Source of the DNA: Pelagerythrobacter rhizovicinus
Lineage (GTDB): Bacteria > Pseudomonadota > Alphaproteobacteria > Sphingomonadales > Sphingomonadaceae
DNA length: 64,000 nucleotides
Reading direction: 5' to 3'
Assembly: GCF_004135625.1 (NCBI RefSeq)
Contig: NZ_SDPV01000001.1
Location: 1 to 64,000 of the forward strand
The position numbers were made by a program, and so were the translations under genes. Under the pieces are notes generated by a model that was given only the letters and a program-made list of their open reading frames with translations, was not told the DNA's origin and did not search any database. This document shows, piece by piece, positions 26,951-35,996 of this stretch; within the stretch, counting starts at the first letter, position 1; every line of letters starts with the position of its first letter.

Positions 26951-27922
26951 TCAAGGCCTCCAGCGCAGCCGGTAGAGGAGCGTGCGCTGGAGCACTGCGG
27001 TGTTGTCGTCGCTGATGAGCCACACGGTCATCGATCCATCGGGGCGAGGGACGGCGGCGATCCCTTCGAAGTTGTCGGCCGGCAGCGGCGCAGCGATTGC
27101 CCCGATCTCGCGCCCGCGCCAGACCTCGCCGGCGCGGATCGTAGCGGGATCGGCCACCGCAATGCGCGTCGCGAAGGCGTAGGGCAGCCCGAGCGTGACG
27201 GCGCGGTGGAGGATCAGTACCCGGCCGTCTGGCAGGGACGCGGCATCGACTGGGCGGTAACCCGCCGGCGGCGCATAGCGGAACTCGAGCGGCGCGGCAC
27301 CTTCCACGGGATCGCCGGGGAACAGCAGCGCCTCGTGGCGCTGCTCCGACAGGTCGGGCCGCCCTTCCTGCAGCACGAGGAAGCGGCCATCGGGTAGCCG
27401 CGCCAGCGCTTCGGGGCCGCTGTTGCTCGACCAGCCTTCCATCGCGGGCGGGGAGACCGATTCGCCCTCGACCAGTTCCGGGTCGAAGCGGACGATCGAA
27501 TTGCGCCCTTCGTAGGCGACCCAGATGCGGTTGCTCTCGGCGTCGCCAGCCAGCGCCTCTGCATCGACTGCGTGCTTGTTCTCGGTCGCATCTCCTCCGA
27601 TCGCGCCGAATTCGGGCGCGTGCGGGGTAGCGCCGGGCGGAGCGAAGCGCAGGAAGCGTCCGCGGTCGCTGGCGGCGAGCAGGCGCCCGTCCGGGAGCGC
27701 GAGCAGGGCGGAATAGCCGCCGAAGTGGCTGTTCGGACTGCGCAGTTCCCACACCCCCTCGATCGCGAATTCACCAATGCGCAATTGATCGACCTCGATG
27801 GGCGCGATGTCGAGGATGGGCCGCAAGTCCTGCACCGGCGGCGTACGCAGCCATGTGCCCGGTGCAGCGAACACCACGATCGTCAGGATCGCGAGGAGCC
27901 GGATTGGTGTGGGGCGCCGCAT
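26951..27922 (-). CDS. Phytase-like/esterase-like secreted protein
   Basis: The 323-residue protein has an N-terminal membrane or signal segment (LLAILTIVVFAAPGTWL) and a beta-propeller of the 'esterase-like activity of phytase' family: GYSALLALPDGRLLAASDRG, EALAGDAESNRIWVAYEG, GPEALARLPDGRFLVLQEG and FEGIAAVPRPDGSMTVWLIS. The biochemical activity of this family is poorly defined; phosphate ester or lactone hydrolysis has been proposed. An alternative TTG start 12 codons upstream would lie 5 nt from the stop of the M23 peptidase gene, with which it is probably cotranscribed. Confidence 0.8.
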   Translation of the reverse strand: MRRPTPIRLLAILTIVVFAAPGTWLRTPPVQDLRPILDIAPIEVDQLRIGEFAIEGVWELRSPNSHFGGYSALLALPDGRLLAASDRGRFLRFAPPGATPHAPEFGAIGGDATENKHAVDAEALAGDAESNRIWVAYEGRNSIVRFDPELVEGESVSPPAMEGWSSNSGPEALARLPDGRFLVLQEGRPDLSEQRHEALLFPGDPVEGAAPLEFRYAPPAGYRPVDAASLPDGRVLILHRAVTLGLPYAFATRIAVADPATIRAGEVWRGREIGAIAAPLPADNFEGIAAVPRPDGSMTVWLISDDNTAVLQRTLLYRLRWRP

Positions 27923-27962
27923 GGCCGCGCGGGTCGCCGTTCCTCGCCAGCCGGTCAAGCGG

Positions 27963-28901
27963 TCACGGCATGGGGCCGAGGAACAGCAGCGGATCGAGCC
28001 GCGCCTCGCGCCACTTGAGGCTCCAGTGCAGGTGCGGTCCGGTCGCGCGGCCGCTGGCGCCGATATTGCCGATGTACTGCCCCCGCCGCACGACGTCGCC
28101 CTCCTTCACGGCGATCCTCGACAGGTGGAGAAAGGCGCTGTTGAGCCCCTGCCCGTGGTCGATGATCAGCAGGTTGCCCTCGAGGCTGAAGGGCTGATCG
28201 GTCGCGAGCACGACCACCCCATCGGCCGGGGCGACGAACGGCGTGCCGCTCTCGCCGGTCGCGATGTCGAGCCCCGAGTGATAGGCGCCCGGTTCGCCGC
28301 GATAGACGCGCTGCGAGCCGAAGCGGCCGGAAATACGCCCGGTGACCGGCCAGATGAAATCCTGCCGCCAGCCGTCGATGTCGGATTCGATCTCGCGCGC
28401 GGCGTAGATCTGCTCGAGTTCCGGCCGCCGGATCTTCATGAACGCCTCGCTCGGCCCGCCGGACCTGCGCGCGACGTTCACGTGCTCGATGTTCCAGTCT
28501 CGCGGGCTGACGGCGATCGGGCTCTCGATAATGTGCCCGTTGGAGAGAGTGGCGACGAGCTTGGTCGTCGGTCCGGCATCGCGGTCGAAGGCGGCGAAGA
28601 AGCGGCCCTCTTCATCGAGCGCAAGCTCCTGATCGCCGAGACGCGCCGAGACGGTTCCCGCCGGGGCCTGCCCGCGGATCCAGCCGCCCTGCGTGGTCTC
28701 GCCCTGGAAGAGGAACGTCGTCGGGCCGGGCAGCGGTGTGGGTGTGGGGCTGGGCATGGGGCTCGGCGCCGGGCTCGGCACCGGGGCCGGGATCGGCTGA
28801 ACCACGGCGTCCGGAACCTGCGCCGACGGGATGCAGCTGGCAAGCGCGGCGGCGGCACCCGCGCCGGTCAGCGCGCGAATGGTAAAGGCCGCGCGGCTCA
28901 T
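27963..28901 (-). CDS. M23-family peptidoglycan endopeptidase
   Basis: The 312-residue protein has a signal with a possible lipobox (ALASC), a proline-rich linker (VQPIPAPVPSPAPSPMPSPT), and a C-terminal LytM/M23 domain with the zinc ligands visible: His and Asp in YHSGLD, His in PHLHW. Other family blocks are GRFGSQRVYRG, VVVLATDQPFS, LLIIDHGQG and RGQYIGNIG. It is expected to cleave peptide cross-links in the periplasm or to act as an activator of amidases. The ATG overlaps the stop of the DUF2093 gene upstream, and the phytase-like gene follows, so the three form one unit. Confidence 0.9.
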   Translation of the reverse strand: MSRAAFTIRALTGAGAAAALASCIPSAQVPDAVVQPIPAPVPSPAPSPMPSPTPTPLPGPTTFLFQGETTQGGWIRGQAPAGTVSARLGDQELALDEEGRFFAAFDRDAGPTTKLVATLSNGHIIESPIAVSPRDWNIEHVNVARRSGGPSEAFMKIRRPELEQIYAAREIESDIDGWRQDFIWPVTGRISGRFGSQRVYRGEPGAYHSGLDIATGESGTPFVAPADGVVVLATDQPFSLEGNLLIIDHGQGLNSAFLHLSRIAVKEGDVVRRGQYIGNIGASGRATGPHLHWSLKWREARLDPLLFLGPMP

Positions 28902-29104
28902 TCGCCCTGGATCAGGCGGCGCGTGGCGATCTCGGCGCTGGCATAGGGCTCCTGCCGGTCGACGCTCCAGTAGCGCAGCTCCTCGAGCGGAATGGCCTCG
29001 CCCGTCACTGCGCAGAATACGTGCTGCCCGGGGCGCATCACGCGAAAGCCGTTGGGGCCGTAAGCGAGTTTCGCCTCGCCGTTGCTGCCGGAATTCATCA
29101 ACAT
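28898..29104 (-). CDS. DUF2093-family small protein
   Basis: The 68-residue protein (AKLAYGPNGFRVMRPGQHVF, CAVTGEAIPLEELRYWSVDR, then EPYASAEIATRR) matches the small DUF2093 family of alphaproteobacteria, found near xseA. Function is unknown. It lies 17 nt after xseA and overlaps the M23 peptidase start by 4 nt (ATGA), so it links these genes in one transcript. Confidence 0.85.
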   Translation of the reverse strand: MLMNSGSNGEAKLAYGPNGFRVMRPGQHVFCAVTGEAIPLEELRYWSVDRQEPYASAEIATRRLIQGE

Positions 29105-29121
29105 GCCATCGCCCTAGCAAG

Positions 29122-30603
29122 TCATTCGAGATCGAACAAATCGTCCTGCCGCGGCGGCGCACCGGCGGGACGTTTGGGCACTTTGCGCGGTGCGGGTTTG
29201 CCCTGCGCTGAACCGCTCGGGATGACGGGGAGAAGGCCATCGGCGAACTCGATCTCGAGCAAATCCGCGCGGGCGGCGATTTCACGCGAGCGCACGAGCT
29301 CGCCGTCCGCGCTCTTCACCAGCACGAATCCCCGCGTGAGCGGCGCCTTCGGGTTGAGCGATGCGTGCAGGCGTTCGAGGGCGGCAAACCGCTCGCGCTC
29401 GCGCTGGAGGCGGGCTGTGGCGAGCAGGGGGGTGAGCCGGCTCGACTCCAGCCGATCGCGCGCGCGGTCGATCCTGTGGCGAAGGCTGGCGGGCGAGAGC
29501 CGCGCCGCGTCGGCCTGCAGCCGCTCGCGCGCCTGCGCGGCACGGTCCTTGAGCCCGCGGCGCAGGCGTTCGGCGAGTTCGTCGAGCTTCTGCGCTTGCG
29601 GCTGGAGCAGCGCCTCTGGCCTTGGCAGGCGCTGGGCTCGCGCCTCCAGCCGTTCGCGCCCGATCGCCACCGGGCGAAGGATCGCGCGGCGCTTGCGCGC
29701 GGTGAAGTCGGCGACGGTCGCCGCGAGCTCGCCCCGCACCGGCACGGCCATCTCGGCCGCCGCCGTAGGCGTAGGCGCGCGCCGGTCGGCGGCGTGATCG
29801 GCGAGGGTCGTGTCGGTCTCGTGCCCGACGGCGGAGATCACCGGGATCGGGCTTTCGGCGATCGCGCGGACCACGACCTCCTCGTTGAAACTCCACAAGT
29901 CCTCGATCGATCCGCCTCCGCGCGCGACGATCAGGAGATCCGGGCGCGGCACCGCGCCGCCCGGCGCCAAGGCGCCGAACCCGCGCACCGCGGCGGCGAC
30001 CTGCTCGGCCGAGCCCTGACCCTGCACCAGCACCGGCCAGACGACGACGTGGCTCGGAAAGCGGTCCGCCAGGCGGTGGAGGATGTCGCGGATCACCGCG
30101 CCGGTCGGGCTGGTGACCACGCCGATCGTGCGCGGCAGGAACGGCAGCGTACGCTTGCGCTCGGCCGCGAAGAGACCTTCTGCCGCGAGGCGTTGGCGCG
30201 TCTTCTCCAGCAGCGCGAGCAGCGCGCCTTCGCCGGCGATCTCCAGGCTGTCGATGACGATCTGGTACTTCGAGCGGCCAGGATAGGTCGTCAGCTTGCC
30301 GCTTGCGACGACTTCGAGCCCGTCTTCCGGCACGAAAGTGAGCCGCTGCGCCGTCGTGCGCCACATGACTCCGTCGATCACCGCGCCTTCGTCCTTGAGG
30401 CAGCAATAGACGTGGCCCGAGGCGGCGCGCTTCACGCCGGAAAGCTCGCCGCGCAGCCGCACGAAGCCGAACCGGTCCTCGACCGTTCGCTTGAGCAACT
30501 GGGATATTTCCGTGATCGAGAGCGGCGCGGCGTTGTCCCCCTTGGCCGAGCGCGCTACGAGCCCGCCGTTACTGCCACCATCGTCGAAATCTGGAGCGGC
30601 CAT
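29122..30603 (-). CDS. xseA: Exodeoxyribonuclease VII large subunit
   Basis: The 493-residue protein has an N-terminal OB-fold ([29 protein letters not shown]) and the catalytic domain ([58 protein letters not shown]), then a long coiled coil rich in Arg/Ala/Leu. With the small subunit XseB, not in the window, it degrades single-stranded DNA in both directions. The ATG is preceded by AGAAGG with a good gap. It overlaps the divergent purD ATG by two bases, an unusually tight head-to-head arrangement. Confidence 0.95.
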   Translation of the reverse strand: MAAPDFDDGGSNGGLVARSAKGDNAAPLSITEISQLLKRTVEDRFGFVRLRGELSGVKRAASGHVYCCLKDEGAVIDGVMWRTTAQRLTFVPEDGLEVVASGKLTTYPGRSKYQIVIDSLEIAGEGALLALLEKTRQRLAAEGLFAAERKRTLPFLPRTIGVVTSPTGAVIRDILHRLADRFPSHVVVWPVLVQGQGSAEQVAAAVRGFGALAPGGAVPRPDLLIVARGGGSIEDLWSFNEEVVVRAIAESPIPVISAVGHETDTTLADHAADRRAPTPTAAAEMAVPVRGELAATVADFTARKRRAILRPVAIGRERLEARAQRLPRPEALLQPQAQKLDELAERLRRGLKDRAAQARERLQADAARLSPASLRHRIDRARDRLESSRLTPLLATARLQRERERFAALERLHASLNPKAPLTRGFVLVKSADGELVRSREIAARADLLEIEFADGLLPVIPSGSAQGKPAPRKVPKRPAGAPPRQDDLFDLE

Positions 30604-31891
30604 GAACATCCTTCTGCTGGGCTCGGGCGGGCGCGAACATGCGCTGGCGTGGAAGCTGGCGCAATCCCGCCTGCTCGCGCGACCCGAGGATAAGTTCTAC
30701 GCCGCGCCGGGCAACCCCGGGATCGCCGATCATGCCGAATGCGTCGCGCTCGATGCCGCCGACCACGCGGCGGTGATCGCCTTCTGCGAGGACAAACGCA
30801 TCGGCCTGGTCGTGATCGGGCCGGAGGCGCCGCTGGTCGACGGGCTGGCCGATTCGCTGCGGGGCGAGGGAGTCGCGGTGTTCGGCCCTTCGAAAGCCGC
30901 CGCCCAGCTCGAGGGGAGCAAGGGCTTCACCAAGGACCTGTGCGAGCGCGCGGGGATTCCGACCGCCGGCTACATCCGCACGACCTCGCTCGAAGAAGCG
31001 AAGGCCGCGCTTGGCCGGTTCGAGGCGCCTTACGTGCTCAAGGCCGACGGGCTCGCCGCGGGCAAGGGCGTGGTGATCGCGGAAGGCCGCGCGGAAGCCG
31101 AAACGGCGCTGGCCGACATGTTCGGCGGCCAGTTCGGGGAGGCCGGCGCCGAAGTGGTGATCGAGGAATTCATGGAAGGGGAGGAAGCGAGCTTCTTCGC
31201 CCTCACCGACGGCGCGACGATCCTGCCGTTCGGCACCGCGCAGGATCACAAGCGCGTCGGCGATGGGGACACCGGCTCCAACACGGGCGGCATGGGTGCC
31301 TACAGCCCGGCCAAGGTCCTGACCCCGGCGATGCACGGCGAAGTGCTCAAGCGCATCATCGCTCCGACGGTGAAGACCATGGCGGACGAGGGCATGCCCT
31401 ATTCGGGCGTGCTCTACGCCGGGCTCATGCTGACGGAGGACGGGCCCAAGCTGATCGAATACAACTGCCGCTTCGGCGACCCCGAATGCCAGGTCCTGAT
31501 GATGCGGCTGGAAAGCGATCTCGGCGAACTCATGCTCGCCTGCGCCACCAGCAGCCTCGCCACGCAGCCGCCGGTCAAGCGCTCGGAGATGGCGGCGCTG
31601 ACGGTCGTCATGGCCGCGAGCGGCTATCCCGGCGCGCCCGAAAAGGGCGGCGCGATCGATCTCGGCCAGGCGGAAGCGGAAGGCGCCAAGGTCTTCCACG
31701 CCGGCACGCGGCTGGAAGGGGACACGCTCGTCGCCAGCGGCGGGCGCGTGCTCAACGTGACGGCGTGCGGCGCGGACGTCACCGCGGCGCAGGCTGCGGC
31801 CTATCGTGCGGTCGAGGCGATCGACTTCCCAAGCGGGTTCTGCCGCCGCGACATCGGCTGGCGCGAGGTCGAGCGGGAGGCGGGCAAGTAG
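30602..31891 (+). CDS. purD: Phosphoribosylamine-glycine ligase (GAR synthetase)
   Basis: The 429-residue ATP-grasp enzyme joins 5-phosphoribosylamine and glycine in purine synthesis. Seen are the N-terminal [34 protein letters not shown], the ATP-grasp blocks [19 protein letters not shown], the [12 protein letters not shown] loop, and the metal-binding [19 protein letters not shown] precedes the ATG. The gene is divergent from xseA with overlapping start codons, so its promoter must lie inside the xseA reading frame. Confidence 0.96.
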   Translation: MNILLLGSGGREHALAWKLAQSRLLARPEDKFYAAPGNPGIADHAECVALDAADHAAVIAFCEDKRIGLVVIGPEAPLVDGLADSLRGEGVAVFGPSKAAAQLEGSKGFTKDLCERAGIPTAGYIRTTSLEEAKAALGRFEAPYVLKADGLAAGKGVVIAEGRAEAETALADMFGGQFGEAGAEVVIEEFMEGEEASFFALTDGATILPFGTAQDHKRVGDGDTGSNTGGMGAYSPAKVLTPAMHGEVLKRIIAPTVKTMADEGMPYSGVLYAGLMLTEDGPKLIEYNCRFGDPECQVLMMRLESDLGELMLACATSSLATQPPVKRSEMAALTVVMAASGYPGAPEKGGAIDLGQAEAEGAKVFHAGTRLEGDTLVASGGRVLNVTACGADVTAAQAAAYRAVEAIDFPSGFCRRDIGWREVEREAGK

Positions 31892-31924
31892 CGTCGGGTC
31901 ACAGTATCGTGCGCAAAAATCTGA

Positions 31925-32014
31925 ACCGTTCGCCCTGAGCTTGTCGAAGGGCCGCATTTCACTTCCGGCGCCGAGGGGAAAAAGGCGGTGCTTCGACAAG
32001 CTCAGCACGAACGG
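31925..32014. repeat. Inverted repeat, family C (CTGAGCTTGTCGAAG type)
   Basis: The left arm contains CGTTCGCCCTGAGCTTGTCG followed by AAGGGC; the right arm is its inverted counterpart (GCTTCGACAAGCTCAGCACG). They flank about 35 bases. This is a common dispersed element of sphingomonad chromosomes. It sits between the converging purD and btuD genes and may serve as a transcription end. Confidence 0.8.
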
Positions 32015-32048
32015 GATATGGACTAATCCATACGTTTCGCGCGCCGCT

Positions 32049-32825
32049 CTAACGGGCGGGGCCGGCGACGGTCAGCGACACCCCCGATCCGCTCGGCATG
32101 ACTTCGGCGTCGATCCCGAACACTTCGGCGAGCCGCTCGGCCGCCATCGTTTCGGCAACGCTGCCGTCGGCGACGATGCGGCCGTCCTTCATCCAGATCA
32201 GCCGGTCGGCGTAACGCGCGGCGAGCGTGAGGTCGTGGACGACGGTGAGCACCGCGCGCCCCTCGTGCGCGGCGGCGGCGAAGAGCTGCGCGACCTCGTG
32301 CTGGTAGCGCGGGTCGAGCGCGGCGACGGGTTCGTCCGCGACCAGCAGCGGGGTTTCCGCCGCGAGTGCGCGCGCGAGGTGAACCCGCGCCAGTTCGCCG
32401 CCCGAGAGCGTGTCGGCGGCGCGGCTCTCGAACCCGGCGAGGCGGCAGGCCGCGATCGCGCGCGCGACCGCCGCCGCATCTTCCGCCGAGAGCTGGCCGG
32501 GCGCCGCGCCATAGGCGAAGCGGCCGAGCGCGATCACGTCGCGCACCGGCATGGGCCAGGCGAGCGGGCGGGTCTGCGGCAGGTAGGCCGCCTTGCGCGC
32601 GCGGGCCATCGGCGAAAGACCGCGGACGCCGGCGCCGTCGATCAGCACCTCGCCGGCGTCGGGTGCGAGTAGGCCGAGCGCGAGCCGCAACAGGGTCGAC
32701 TTGCCCGAGCCGTTGGGGCCGATCAGCATGGTCAGCTCGCCCGGTTCGAGCCGGAAGCTCGCGTCCTCGACCAGCGGCCGTCCCTCGGCGCTGTAGGTGA
32801 GCCCGCGGGTTTCGAGCACGCTCAT
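32049..32825 (-). CDS. btuD: Vitamin B12 ABC transporter ATP-binding protein
   Basis: The 258-residue ATPase has Walker A (IGPNGSGKSTLLRLALGLL), Q-loop (AAYLPQTRPLAW), ABC signature (DTLSGGELARVHLARAL), Walker B (PLLVADEPVAALDPR) and the switch His (VVHDLTLAARYAD). It belongs to the FecE/BtuD/HmuV group that energises FecCD-type permeases. It overlaps the permease gene by 4 nt, and the upstream leader has a cobalamin riboswitch, which points to corrinoid uptake rather than siderophore or haem. Confidence 0.85.
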   Translation of the reverse strand: MSVLETRGLTYSAEGRPLVEDASFRLEPGELTMLIGPNGSGKSTLLRLALGLLAPDAGEVLIDGAGVRGLSPMARARKAAYLPQTRPLAWPMPVRDVIALGRFAYGAAPGQLSAEDAAAVARAIAACRLAGFESRAADTLSGGELARVHLARALAAETPLLVADEPVAALDPRYQHEVAQLFAAAAHEGRAVLTVVHDLTLAARYADRLIWMKDGRIVADGSVAETMAAERLAEVFGIDAEVMPSGSGVSLTVAGPAR

Positions 32826-33805
32826 CGCACGAGCCTCCCGCGGGCGGCGATCCAGACGAAGATCGGCGCCCCGATCAGCGCCGCGACGACGCCGAGTCGC
32901 AGTTCGCTGTCGGTCGGCAGGAGCCGCACGCCGATATCGGCGAGGACCAGCACCAGGCCGCCGAGCAGGGCCGAGGGCACCAGCAGGCGCGCCGGGTCGT
33001 AGCCGACGAAGGGCCGGACGAGGTGCGGCGCGACGATCCCGACGAAGCCGATCGCGCCGGCGAGCGAAACCGCCGCGCCGGTCGCGAGCCCCGCGCCGAG
33101 GATCACCGCGAGCCGCTGCCGCCGGAGGTCGAGTCCGACCCCCTCGGCCGCCTCCTCCCCCAGCGCGAGCGCCGCGAGGCCCCGGCGGGTGGCGAGCAGG
33201 ATCGCGGCGCCGATCGCGAGGAACGGCGCGGCATAGGCGAGATCGGCGAAGCTGCGATTGGCGACCGTGCCCAGCGTCCAGTTGATCATGTCGGCCAGCG
33301 TAAAGGGGTTGGGCGCGAGGTTCATCAGCAGCGCCATCAGCGCGGCGGAGAAGCTCGACAGGCCGATGCCGACCAGGATCAGCGTCACCGCCGAGCGGGT
33401 TCGCAGTGCCGCAATGGCAACCACCAGCGTCGCCGCCAGCGCGCCCGCGATCGCCGCGAGAGGCAGAACCAGCGGCCCGGCGCCGGCGAGGCCGAAGAAC
33501 AGCACGAAGGTCGCGAACAGCGCCGCGGTGGCGGAGACGCCGAGAATGCCGGGCTCGGCGAGCGGATTGCGCAGCAGGCCCTGCAGCGCCGCTCCGCTCA
33601 TCCCCAGCGCCGCGCCGACCACGGCGGCGGCGAGCGCGCGGGGCAGGCGGATCTGCCAGACGACCAGCGTGTCCCCCGGATGCCCTTGCAGGCCCAGCGC
33701 GCTCAGCACCCGCATGGGCGACAGCGGCACCGAGCCGAGCAGCAGGGCGAGCAGAATCGCACCGGCCAGCGCGAGCGCGAGGAGAGCGTTGGTGCGGGCG
33801 GTCAT
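32822..33805 (-). CDS. btuC: Vitamin B12 ABC transporter permease
   Basis: The 327-residue protein is a FecCD-family permease with about ten membrane segments. Visible family blocks are IRLPRALAAAVVGAALGMSG, LLRNPLAEPGILGVSATAAL, LILVGIGLSSF, NWTLGTVANRSF, and GAIGFVGIVAPHLVRPFVGY. It forms the membrane channel for substrate handed over by the binding protein encoded upstream. Its ATG overlaps the binding-protein stop by 4 nt and its stop overlaps btuD. Specificity for cobalamin is taken from the riboswitch upstream. Confidence 0.88.
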   Translation of the reverse strand: MTARTNALLALALAGAILLALLLGSVPLSPMRVLSALGLQGHPGDTLVVWQIRLPRALAAAVVGAALGMSGAALQGLLRNPLAEPGILGVSATAALFATFVLFFGLAGAGPLVLPLAAIAGALAATLVVAIAALRTRSAVTLILVGIGLSSFSAALMALLMNLAPNPFTLADMINWTLGTVANRSFADLAYAAPFLAIGAAILLATRRGLAALALGEEAAEGVGLDLRRQRLAVILGAGLATGAAVSLAGAIGFVGIVAPHLVRPFVGYDPARLLVPSALLGGLVLVLADIGVRLLPTDSELRLGVVAALIGAPIFVWIAARGRLVR

Positions 33806-34653
33806 GGCCTTTCTCCCTGAGCGGCTTGCGACAGGGCCTCGATCGCGTCGATCAGGAACCAGCCGCCGCAGCTCGTCCAGGCGCCTTCGAGCGGCACCAC
33901 GGGGCGGTTCTCGAGCTGCGCCCGGGCAACCGGATGGCGTGCGGCGCTCCAGATTTCGGCCTGGCTCTCGACGCCTTCGTAGAAGGCCGCGGCGACCACG
34001 TCGGGGTGCTCGTAGGCGAGCCGTTCGAGCGGCAGCGTATTCCAGCCGGGCCGGTCCTGGAAATTCGCGAGGCCCGCGGTGCGCAGGATCTCGTGAACCA
34101 GCGTTCCCTCGCCCGAGGTCATGCCTCCCGGCGTCATGTAAAGCGCGGTGCGGCGCTTCTCGGGCGGGGCGGGCAGGGCGGCGAGGCGGCGGTCCATATC
34201 GGCCGCCGCCTGCCGAGCCTCGTCCCCGGCGCCGAGCGCGCTGCCGATGCGAATGACTTCCTCGCGCACTTCGGCGATGGTCTGCGGAAAGCCGATCTGG
34301 ATCACGGGCACGCCCAGTTCCTCGAGGAACGGCACCACGTCGGCACCTCCGCCGAACGAGCGGACGACGAGATCGGGCTGGAGGGCGAGAACGTCGGCCG
34401 TGCGCGGCCGCACCGTCGGCAGTCCCTCGGCCTCGGCGCGCATGTAGGAGAAGCGCTCCCCCGCATAGGGCGAGAGCGCGAGGATCGCATCGCGCTCGGC
34501 GAAGCGGAGCACGTACTGGTCGGCGCAGTAATCGAGGCTGACGATACGCTGCGGTTCGGCTCCGGGCGCGGCGGATCGCTCCTGCGGAGAAGCGCAGGCC
34601 GCGAGGAGCAACGCCGCGAGACAGACAAACCAGCTTTTTCGCCCCAGGACCAA
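33802..34653 (-). CDS. btuF: Cobalamin-binding lipoprotein of the B12 ABC transporter
   Basis: The protein is a class III periplasmic binding protein: RIVSLDYCADQYVLRF, then FSYMRAEAEGLPTVRPRTAD, LQPDLVVRSFGGGADVVPFL, VPVIQIGFPQTIAEVREEVI, a long helix and GGWFLIDAIEALSQA. The signal sequence (WFVCLAALLLAAC) makes it a lipoprotein. No ATG lies immediately before it. I propose the TTG giving MVLGRKSW; the frame is open upstream but reads through a palindromic repeat and is not protein-like. The original start may have been lost or moved when the repeat inserted. Downstream btuC and btuD overlap. Confidence 0.8.
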   Translation of the reverse strand: MVLGRKSWFVCLAALLLAACASPQERSAAPGAEPQRIVSLDYCADQYVLRFAERDAILALSPYAGERFSYMRAEAEGLPTVRPRTADVLALQPDLVVRSFGGGADVVPFLEELGVPVIQIGFPQTIAEVREEVIRIGSALGAGDEARQAAADMDRRLAALPAPPEKRRTALYMTPGGMTSGEGTLVHEILRTAGLANFQDRPGWNTLPLERLAYEHPDVVAAAFYEGVESQAEIWSAARHPVARAQLENRPVVPLEGAWTSCGGWFLIDAIEALSQAAQGERP

Positions 34654-34671
34654 TCGGCATTTATGCCCGGT

Positions 34672-34745
34672 GTCATCCCCGCGAAAGCGGGGATCCAGGG
34701 TGCGGCCGTTGCTCCATGGATTCCCGCGTGCGCGGGAACGACAAA
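34672..34745. repeat. Palindromic repeat, family B (TCATCCCCGCG type)
   Basis: TCATCCCCGCGAAAGCGGGG at the left and an inverted partner (TTCCCGCGTGCGCGGGAACG) at the right enclose about 30 bases. It lies just ahead of btuF, between the riboswitch and the coding region. Related copies occur at 51.12 kb (pair) and 53.64 kb (single). Confidence 0.8.
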
Positions 34746-35036
34746 CGAGTGTGAGAGATGTCCCCTCTTTCGAGGACCGGTGACGCTGAGAGGCGCCATT
34801 TGCAGGCCAGGGCTGAATGCCGATTGGCCCTCGCGCGCTTTTCGACCATCTTGCATGGCGCATGGCGGAACCCCGATCGCGGCACGGGGAGGCTCGGGAC
34901 CCCGCATCGCCTGGACAGTCTTGGCCCGCCGGGGCACCTCACCCCGGCGCCGGTAGCCCGGCCGACGGCTGTCGCTTCTGCGGGAAAACGCGTTTCCCGT
35001 CCGATAGAGCTGACCCGGCTCCCCGGACGAACGACG

Positions 35037-35228
35037 CGACGGCAGGTCTCCTGGCTTGCGGATCGGCGCCCCTGGGCCGTCTTCCCGGAAAAATCATTCC
35101 GTTTTCGGAACGATTTTCCAGTGACGTGATGGCCCGGGACTCCCCGCTCACAGTTGCGGGCACAGCGCCGGCATCGCACCGGCTTCCCTCTTAGCCGCCC
35201 GTGCGTGAAGCGCGTGCGGCACCGTCTG
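35037..35228 (-). promoter_or_regulatory. Cobalamin (adenosylcobalamin) riboswitch
   Basis: Read on the minus strand, the RNA contains the family's conserved core: GGCTAAGAGGGAAGCCGGTG, then GCCGGCGCTGTGCCCGCAAC and TGTGAGCGGGGAG, then TCAC, and near the end GCAAGCCAGGAGACCTGCC. The outer stem pairs GACGG at both ends. A hairpin made of AATCGTTCC and GGAATGATT forms a variable arm. It controls the downstream btuF-btuC-btuD genes, repressing them when cobalamin is plentiful. About 380 nt separate it from btuF, including a palindromic repeat; no obvious intrinsic terminator was seen. Confidence 0.93.
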
Positions 35229-35276
35229 GCGACGCACTTGCGGCTGCGGGGCGCGGGTTGTCAATGCCGGAGCGGA

Positions 35277-35996
35277 TCAGTCCTCCGCCATCGCCTTGCG
35301 CATCTGCGCGAGGGCGGCGGCCTTGAGCTGGTGGACGCGCGGCACGCTGACGCCGAGCACATCGGCGATCTCCGACAGGTTCAGCTCCTCGACGAAGTAG
35401 AGCTGGATCACCAGCTGGTGCCGTTCGCCGAGCGAGCCGAGCGCGGCGATCAGATTCTCGCGGTCCTCCTGCTGGAGGACTTGCCGTTCAGCATCGGGTT
35501 CGTGCGAGGCGAAGGCCGTGTCGCTTTCCGAATAGCACTCGTCGAGCGAGTTCAGCCGTGTCTCGACCAGATCGCTCTCCAGCCGGCGGAAGTCCTCGAC
35601 CGTCATCCCGAGCGCGTCGGCAAGTTCGGCGGGAGAAGGTTCGCGTCCCAGCGCGGTATGGAGCTTCGCTCGGGCGCTCTCGATCATGCGCCGCTTCGCG
35701 CGCGCTCCGCGCGGATCGGGCGAGGCGCTGCGCAGCAGGTCGACCATCGCACCGCGCACGCGCAGCTTGGCATAGGCCGCGAAGCCGTCCTCGCTCGGCG
35801 CATCGTGCTTCTGCGCGCATTCGGTCAGCGCGACAAGGCCGGCCTGCATCAGGTCCTCGACGTCGACGGTCGGACCGCCGCTGCCCGAGAGGTGCCAGGC
35901 GAGCTTGCGCACCATCGGCAGGAACCGGGTGACCCGGTCGCCGACATTGCCGCGATAGGCCTCCGCCACGGCAAATTCGGAATGGTCGTACCTCAT
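35277..35996 (-). CDS. fliA: Flagellar RNA polymerase sigma factor sigma-28
   Basis: The 239-residue protein has sigma region 2 (RVTRFLPMVRKLAWHLSG, VEDLMQAGLVALTECAQKHD, FAAYAKLRVRGAMVDLLRS), region 3 (AKLHTALGREPSPAELADAL) and region 4 (ELNLSEIADVLGVSVPRVHQ) as in FliA/WhiG. It directs late flagellar genes such as fliC, whose promoter in this window matches the sigma-28 consensus. It overlaps flhA by 4 nt and is the last gene of the transglycosylase-flhA-fliA unit. Its antagonist FlgM is encoded 3.4 kb upstream on the same strand. Confidence 0.94.
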   Translation of the reverse strand: MRYDHSEFAVAEAYRGNVGDRVTRFLPMVRKLAWHLSGSGGPTVDVEDLMQAGLVALTECAQKHDAPSEDGFAAYAKLRVRGAMVDLLRSASPDPRGARAKRRMIESARAKLHTALGREPSPAELADALGMTVEDFRRLESDLVETRLNSLDECYSESDTAFASHEPDAERQVLQQEDRENLIAALGSLGERHQLVIQLYFVEELNLSEIADVLGVSVPRVHQLKAAALAQMRKAMAED

